NCBI GenBank assembly: GCA_002633005.1
Contig: NMRA01000275.1
Location: 251,713-315,712 of the forward strand
Direction of reading: 5' to 3'
Length of the DNA stretch: 64,000 nt
Origin: Phoronis australis
Lineage: Eukaryota > Phoronida > Phoronidae
The notes beneath the pieces are model-generated. The model was not told where the DNA came from, did no database searches, and was given only the letters and a program-made list of their open reading frames with translations. Below are positions 57,850 through 64,000 of the stretch, piece by piece. The stretch's first letter is position 1. Every line of letters begins with the position of its first letter. Position numbers and translations under genes: made by a program.

Positions 57850-58414
57850 CAGTGGCGAATCTAGGATATCACAAGGGGCCCCAACATTTTGTCTGTAAAC
57901 ATTTGCTCTAAGGACGAATGTATATGCGCATAGCACCGAATGNNNNNNNNNNNNNNNNNNNNNNNNNNNNNNNNNNNNNNNNNNNNNNNNNNNNNNNNNN
58001 NNNNNNNNNNNNNNNNNNNNNNNNNNNNNNNNNNNNNNNNNNNNNNNNNNNNNNNNNNNNNNNNNNNNNNNNNNNNNNNNNNNNNNNNNNNNNNNNNNNN
58101 NNNNNNNNNNNNNNNNNNNNNNNNNNNNNNNNNNNNNNNNNNNNNNNNNNNNNNNNNNNNNNNNNNNNNNNNNNNNNNNNNNNNNNNNNNNNNNNNNNNA
58201 TAGTTCCGTTACGATTGCGCCGTGTTCCGAATTTGACACTTGAAATTGGATCAACACTAAAACTGCACACATTTAAATCTTCTTTCAGCCGTATAATTTC
58301 AATTACCGGGATTAGTTAATAAACTCAACATTTCCCGACGCTCTTGCTGTTTTATTCTTTTTTTGCGGTAGCCAAGGGGGGGGGGGGTCCTGGGCCCCCC
58401 TAAATCCGCCTATG
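57850..58414. mobile_element. hAT-like element with assembly gap inside
   Basis: The left end CAGTGGCGAATCTAGG and the reversed right end CATAGGCGGATTTAGG resemble the widespread CAGTGGCGGATCTAGG hAT terminus. G-runs follow both ends. A convincing 8-bp duplication could not be settled. Most of the middle is the N run. Confidence 0.55.
57943..58199. other. Assembly gap (257 N)
   Basis: Unbroken run of N inside a hAT-like element. Nothing can be said about its content or true length. Confidence 1.
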
Positions 58415-58699
58415 TAGGAACAGTAATTAATGTTGAGTTACTCGTCTGTTTATACAAAAGTCCAGCGCATACTAGAGGATAGTTCAAGTTACATTCTCTG
58501 TTTTATTTAAGAAAAATTAATTCCATACTTCCATTGATGTAAGTACCAGCCGATTCGTCTCACCTTTACAACATACATTGTGTGTTGTTCAATGCTAGTG
58601 TAATGATTTCGGGAAAATTTCACAGACCTGAAAACTTTGGATGGTGGGTCCACTGAACACTAGAGTTTGGAAGTTTAGGATGAACACTGCATTTTGAGG

Positions 58700-59160
58700 G
58701 AAAATTCGTTCAAAAATCGGGATTCCTATAACGCGCAAGCTTGTGCATTATAGGAATCTGACTCTGATAGACATTTAAAGAATATCTGAGGGAAAACACG
58801 TTCAAAAATCGAGATTCCTATATTGCGCAAGACTGCGCGCTACAGGAATCTGAGCCAGATAGGCGTTTTAAAGAATATTTGAGGGAAAACTCGTAAAAAA
58901 TCGAGATTCCTATATTGCGCAAGCCTGCGCGTTATAGGAATCTGAGCCTGATAGGCATTTTAAAGAATATTTGTGTGAAAACTCGTAAAAAATCGGGATT
59001 CCTATAACGCGCAAGCTGCCGCGTTATGGGAATCCGAGCCTGATAGGCGTTTTAAAGATTACTTGAGGGAACATTCGTTCAAAAATCGGGATTCCTATAG
59101 CGCGCAGGTTTGCGTTATTTTAAGAGAAAAACCGTTCAAAAATCAAAATTCCTATGACTG
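58700..59160. repeat. About 92-bp tandem satellite; each unit holds a hairpin
   Basis: GATTCCTAT recurs at 58721, 58813, 58905, 58997 and 59090 (steps of 92-93 bp), with a shortened sixth unit near 59147. Each unit contains GATTCCTATA(AC)GCGCAAGC and, about 20 bp on, its reverse complement, giving a stem near 16 bp. Linkers share GGCATTTTAAAGAATATTTG and similar sequence. It lies in intergenic DNA upstream of SPTLC1. Confidence 0.93.
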
Positions 59161-59199
59161 TTAAGGCTGTTCCATATAAGAATCTCATGCAGAATGATC

Positions 59200-60847
59200 A
59201 TAGCGTGCTAATTAAAAATGTGTACTGTCGGGTTCAACGAAAACCATATTATATCTGCGCAATGTTTTTAATTTTGCTAATAGCGAATCAATCCGGAACG
59301 TACAAGTGAATTAAATGCACAAATTCAATCACGCCTTTGCACATATTACAGAAATTCAGGTTTTGAATAAGTAGTCTAATTGTTTTTTTATTTCAAGAAT
59401 CTGTTGTACGAAAAGGCAACGCCATTTCGCCCTATTTTCGAAAGTATGGTTTTGACTGCAACTAAAATGCATTTGGCGCTGTGGGGTTAAATTACGAGGA
59501 ATGTGTTGACGATTTGCGCGAGAAGTGTTAATTTTATGAAGATAAAGACACGAAGTGAACAGCTCTCCTGGGAATGTGTGGGCCGGGCTCTGGGGGCTCG
59601 AACGAAGTGGGCAAAAACTTCCAACTCTGAGAGACAAAAAGTCCGAGAAAATAAGTCCATTAAACATGTGCAAACACGTAATTCACAGTGGTGCTCCCGT
59701 TTTTTTTTTCTTTTTTAGTCCGCCCACTTTTTTGTTACCAAGAGGTCCACAAAATCAGGAATTCGAGCCCCCCGGTATTGAAGGCTGAGTGGGTGCGCGC
59801 ATGTAGCTGTTACAATTCCCCGTAGTGTTGACCCATTCTATCTGGTATTTTTCTGTGAGAAGTTTGCGCCAAAGTAAACCTAACTGTGGTGAAATTCATC
59901 TTACAATTTGTAGCCTACAACGTTGCAATCCTTTGGGAAGCATGTGCCTTGTGACTTTGCCACCACACCAGCTTTTAAGCGGCTACTAAACCGGGCCCAA
60001 AAAGTTTTCCGCCCGAGATTTTGGCAACTCACCAACCATAATATAATTTTAATTAGGTTGAAATATGATCACTATATTTTTAAATTATGCTTGAATTATA
60101 CATGGTGGTTATACATGTTAGGTTTTATTTTCTTTTTTTCAGTGTCTCGTGATGTCTGTGGTCTCGTTAGCCAACAACCGTAGTCCAGCAGAGACGGACT
60201 CCGCAGCTGATGGTTCACCACCAAGTAGAAACGGCTGTAATATTTTATGTACTATCAATACTAAGGCAAAAGACAGTGGTTTCAACATATAATAGTATCT
60301 ATTTAACGATCTGAACATACGTAGGTAGTGGCAGCAAATTGCTAGCATTCACTATAAACGTGTTGGTGGCAATGATATGATAACAGCTGACAGAGTGATG
60401 CACTGAACTCATTTTACAACGGCGTTGTGACGTCAGTATCTGTAGAATGTAGGTCAAAGTGTTGGGTCAAGATTCAGTTCCCCAAGAATGTCACATGACT
60501 GTGAGCAGCGCTACCTGTTAGTATAGCGTCATTGCATCCTGCGCCATCTGTTTGTGGTAAAGGTTTTGGATGGGTACCTTTGGCAGAGTGGTGTGAGAAT
60601 TTTAACGAGAGTATTTATTGTTTCCGCTTGCTTATTACTCTTTTACATTACGTAATTCCATGATAGCTGTTTTGAGTGAACGTATTCTCTTTTCCAAGTC
60701 AACTAGTGGGTGTGATTTGGACGTGGAATTGCGGATTTCTGTGAGCTTGCCTGATTCCTCTGTCGAGTCCAAGTGCAAGACCTGGAAAAGTGATAACATC
60801 GCACCACCGGACTCCAAAGGCAAAGCTCACTTCTGACTCTTGCCAAA
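59200..60847. other. Upstream region of SPTLC1
   Basis: It contains unclassified repeat-like sequence to about 60.2 kb. The SPTLC1 5' UTR and promoter should lie in the last several hundred bases, but no TATA box, CpG cluster or first-exon boundary is clear. Confidence 0.5.
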
Positions 60848-60931
60848 ATGACAATGTTAAGCGGTTTCCTTGGGTCCGCCCAAGACTGGCGTGGGCTTAA
60901 TATTTCTGAATTGGTGGAATCTCTTCTTCAT
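60848..60931 (+). CDS. SPTLC1: SPTLC1 coding exon 1
   Basis: The exon encodes MTMLSGFLGSAQDWRGL and NISELVESLLH, with donor CAT|GTAAGT. The residues before LVESLL are not conserved. The exon is accepted because its phase fits and its length matches the short first coding exon of the family. Confidence 0.82.
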
Positions 60932-63900
60932 GTAAGTTTTCCCATGGGTACCATTAACCGGTAAACCAACGTCTTACTTATTTTCCAAACGGTTTACGCA
61001 TTTTCTGTTTAGCTTAGTTATTTCCCTAATCCATAAGCTATCGTACGAAGTTACCAGGATACATATTAATACAGTCATACCTCTATTTCTTTAGTTAGTG
61101 ATTTGTTGTGCAGTGACGCGACTCGTCTTCGGACTAGGCCAACCAAGCTGACACTGTTTCAGTGCACAGACTTAGTTTTGAGTACTGACCCTCTGGCCAG
61201 CTCGCATTCATGATAGGGTTGGAGGTTCACCTTCATTAGTTGTCTTCAACTACAGGGGATAGGAGCTGACTGGACTGTAGTTGCAATGAGGGGAATCTCC
61301 TTTGACACATCGGGGTCCTTAGGCTATTTCACTGACCCCCCACTAGTTTCCAAGGTCTTCCAGCTTGCAGTTGGCTCACTATCTGTACTGACTTCTAATG
61401 ACTGCTAATATAGTATTCTTAGCAAATAGACTAATCTTATATACCAAACACGTCCACACTATAGTAGACTACCAAAAAACTAAGCATCACTAAGAAGTCA
61501 AAATTGGACAACTATAACTGTCAAACCCACGTGTTACACATAACTTAAAAAAAGCTGTCAAAAAGTCAAGTGCTACAAATGGGGACTTGTCTTGTAGATC
61601 CAAAAAACCCATGTTTTAAAAATCTAAGTTTTAAATTAAATGATTCTTGTTTCCATGGTTTCTGTGATATCAGAATGGAGCTTATTGTTGTTATTCTGCT
61701 TAATAAACTTCTTCATTCTTAGTTTGTCTTTTAATTAAGTTGCTGTAGATGTGCCGAATCAGGTTCTCAATTTTGGATGAGGGGACTCTTGCTTTGTTAA
61801 GTTTCTCAAAAAATAATGTTTGAGAAAATGTTAACATTATCACTAGCATGGTTTGTAATTGTAACTTTCATTAAACAAAAAATGAAATGTTAAATATTAA
61901 GAGTGTTATCAGGTTTTGAATTTTGGAGAAATTGTGTGATTACTGTAATATCTGCGAAATTTCTTTTGTTCTAGGCGCCTTTCTACCATCTAATCTTTGA
62001 AGCTCTCCTGATAATATTCATCATCCGACTTCTACTTGCAAAGAGTTACAGACCAGAGAAGAACGAGCTAACACTGCTGGTAAATTCATAATACTAGGTC
62101 TCACGTATTATTCAGCACTTGGGGAAATGGTATTTTACCCTGTCATGAATTGTGTTTGTTTGTACAGTATAGTCAACATTTTATGACCAATTGGCCAGAA
62201 ACTTACATTTAACTGACTCCTCTGTTTCGTTTTTGTGTGATTATGGTTGTAGGTGTTTTCTGTCATTGGCACTATTGATGTTGTCTGTACATTAGCATCT
62301 TTGGTAAAAGCATCATTTGGGTTGACTGAGTTGCTAATTTTGTCAGCATTTTTGTTGCTGTTCTTGTTGTTAGTAGCGTTGGCATTATTGCTGTTATCAG
62401 CATTGTTTTCGTTGGCTGTGGTGTTAGTGTTGGTATTTTGTTTTGGCGCTTTCGCTGTTGTTGGCTTGTTAGTGTTGTTGTGATGGTCAGTAACATGAGC
62501 TTTGGCAGTTGCATCGGATGTGGCTGTGGGTGAGTCTCAGGTGTCGGCATTTTAGTCCTTCTTGGCGTCGACGTGATTGTCTGTGGTGTCTTTGTCAGTG
62601 TTAGTTGCCATCATTGGTGTGGAGGCCTTCATGATTGTCTTTACCTTTTTCACTAAATTTCGCCTTTTGTTGCTCTTAAGTGCACTTTTAATTTTTTGTT
62701 GTCAAAGTCTGTCAGCACCGTCTTTGAAAATCGTGGTTTGGTTCATGTTTTGGGTAGGAGTCCTTACGATTTTTTTAAGTAGCCAAATTATTCACAATAA
62801 AACCATGGATCTAACGAAATTCATGGATGGGTTCAAAGGGAAGATCCGTATATATATCTGCTAATTTGACTTATTCCAGTTTGGACTTTTGTGATACCGT
62901 CTTTAAATGATTTGCACTGAATGTGGATTTCTATGTGTTTACGGGTGATACCATTGAATAATATGTATTAATAATGGTACTTATACTATTGAATTTTGCC
63001 TGTCTGTGAAGGGACATGTTGGGCTGGCTCCTGTTACTTGTCCATACACAAATAGTGGCATTTCAACTTATTTGTAACTTGTTTGTACATTGCATTTTTT
63101 GTTTTCAGGAAAAGAATCAACTTATTGAAGAGTGGAACCCTGAACCATTAGTACCTTCAGTTGACCCAGATGACCCACTTCTCAATTACATGGAAAATAC
63201 AGTTATTTCACCGTAAGGTTAATCATGAGTTGTTGCTCAAGTATTTGTAGGTCTAATTGACATTGCAGGAGGGTTTTCCCATTTTTATTGTATTTCTGAT
63301 CAGGATGACACATTTGACTCAGTGTTTTAGATGATTTTGTAAGCAAAGCAAATAATAGAATAACTAACCATAAATAACACTGACGACTTGTGATCAAACA
63401 AATGAAGAAAACACTATGTGTAAATTGAGGTATGAGGTGAGTGTACGTCTCCTGTTGGCCAAGATGAGTATTAAAATATATTCCTTCATGCAAATAATGT
63501 GACTTTCTAGTTTTGTTCTCTGTTGGTTGTTGAACAAATTGAAGAAGAGGATGCTTCAATGCTTTAATTCAAGCTGGTGTAAACCAGCCTAATATCACAA
63601 AAAAACAAATTTTAATTTTTAAAGGTACTGTTATGTAATTTGTATCAATAAACTGTGATTTTGTGGACTTAGAAAGAACTAACAGTTGCTTATTGCTTGA
63701 GAACAGACTATACAAGTTGTCACGGTATGATGTTAAACCTCTGTTAGACACATGCTCAAATATTCAAGTATTCAGATATCAATGTTTTTCGCTTCTGCCG
63801 AACAGGTCTTTTGGAAATCTTATTGATCAATTTGACTGTCTGTTCGAAAATTTTTGTCCGACCTTTTGGAAAGATCAGTTGTCTGGCTTCATGAATACTA

Positions 63901-64000
63901 AAACTTGTTATTTGTTTTAGGGGAACTTCCAGTAAGTATCTCCAGATCAATGGTCAGGAATGCGTGAACTTAGCCACCTTCAACTTCTTGTGCATGATAG
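60848..64000 (+). CDS. SPTLC1: Serine palmitoyltransferase subunit 1 (SPTLC1), 5' part, runs off the window
   Basis: SPTLC1 is the non-catalytic long-chain-base subunit that pairs with SPTLC2/3 in the ER membrane to condense serine and palmitoyl-CoA, the first step of sphingolipid synthesis. Exons seen: 60848-60931, 61975-62079, 63109-63212, 63921 to the edge; phases agree (0, 0, 2). About 124 residues are visible of a protein usually near 470-510. The first 28 residues (from MTMLSGFLGSAQDW) are unconserved. Exon 2 carries the membrane anchor APFYHLIFEALLIIFIIRLL. Exon 3 has the hallmark LIEEWNPEPLVPSVDPDDP, and exon 4 enters the aminotransferase fold with INGQECVNLATFNFL. ATG at 60848 has A at -3; a second in-frame ATG lies two codons on. 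The pyridoxal-phosphate fold is outside the window. Confidence 0.94.
61975..62079 (+). CDS. SPTLC1: SPTLC1 coding exon 2, membrane anchor
   Basis: The exon encodes APFYHLIFEALLIIFIIRLL, then LAKSYRPEKNELTLL. AP.YHLI.E..LI..IIRLL is the conserved N-terminal transmembrane segment. Acceptor TTGTTCTAG, donor CTG|GTAAAT. Confidence 0.95.
62250..62560. repeat. Low-complexity GTTGTT-type sequence in SPTLC1 intron
   Basis: Imperfect TTG/TTA/GCT trinucleotide-like runs give a valine- and leucine-rich frame on plus and a threonine- and proline-rich frame on minus. Both are artefacts of composition. Confidence 0.7.
63109..63212 (+). CDS. SPTLC1: SPTLC1 coding exon 3
   Basis: The exon encodes EKNQLIEEWNPEPLVPS, then VDPDDPLLNYMENTVIS. 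EK..LIEEW.PEPLVP is diagnostic of SPTLC1. Acceptor TGTTTTCAG, donor CC|GTAAGG. Confidence 0.96.
63921..64000 (+). CDS. SPTLC1: SPTLC1 coding exon 4, cut by window edge
   Basis: The exon encodes GTSSKYLQINGQECVNLATF and NFLCMI, entering the fold-type I aminotransferase domain. In most homologues the visible end reads NFLGLL; here it is NFLCMI. Acceptor TTGTTTTAG. Confidence 0.93.

Noticed and set aside
57811-58319. Long frames across the N run
   Set aside because: They exist only because N codons contain no stops.
60618-60836. 72-codon frame just upstream of SPTLC1
   Set aside because: Different frame from the SPTLC1 start and no similarity seen; probably 5' UTR or promoter sequence.
62253-62483. 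Valine- and leucine-rich frame that looks like a membrane protein
   Set aside because: Composition artefact of imperfect GTT/TTG repeats within an SPTLC1 intron.

Overview
The window is eukaryotic nuclear DNA, AT-rich, with long introns, GT-AG exon boundaries, dense decayed transposons, one 257-base N run and one single-N join. The gene set (PHACTR, syntenin, SPTLC1), intron sizes and repeat content suggest a marine invertebrate animal, perhaps a non-vertebrate deuterostome. That placement is an inference and no species is claimed.

Three protein genes can be rebuilt exon by exon with consistent splice phases. (1) On the minus strand, 39916 down to 3313, is a complete phosphatase and actin regulator (PHACTR) of 13 coding exons and 562 residues. 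It has an N-terminal basic/RPEL region, three C-terminal RPEL repeats and the PP1-binding tail, and its last four residues FHRP come from a 16-nt terminal coding exon. (2) On the plus strand, 42527-51059, is a complete syntenin (SDCBP) of 6 coding exons and 300 residues: LYPxL motifs, tandem PDZ domains and a short C-terminal tail. (3) On the plus strand, from 60848 off the right edge, is the 5' part of SPTLC1, the first subunit of serine palmitoyltransferase (4 exons, about 124 residues seen). PHACTR and SDCBP are divergently arranged. The CpG-dense stretch around 39.83-40.27 kb is the best candidate for a shared promoter.

The rest is introns and intergenic DNA filled with repeats. They include a CR1/L2-like LINE with a dead polymerase motif (20.2-21.8 kb), a Penelope-like GIY-YIG fragment between inverted arms carrying a hammerhead-like motif (13.4-14.0 kb), and several hAT-like or other terminal-inverted-repeat elements. 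Two copies of a non-autonomous element with subterminal tandem repeats lie at 10.7-12.6 and 43.5-45.0 kb. A family of foldback elements with a CRE palindrome at its centre clusters at 38.4-46.3 kb, and one copy is split by a second palindrome flanked by an approximate 9-bp duplication. A 53-bp minisatellite lies at 8.7-9.1 kb and a 92-bp hairpin satellite at 58.7-59.2 kb.

The most notable structure is a repeat family with a roughly 140-bp period in which each unit carries a CTCF-consensus-like site (CCACTAGGGGGCAG and variants). Two arrays, at 36.7-37.8 and 53.5-55.1 kb, bracket the divergent promoter and the whole SDCBP gene. A perfect 136-bp duplication next to a single N at 29.77-30.71 kb looks like an assembly fault. 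No rRNA, intact tRNA, CRISPR or prokaryotic feature was seen.
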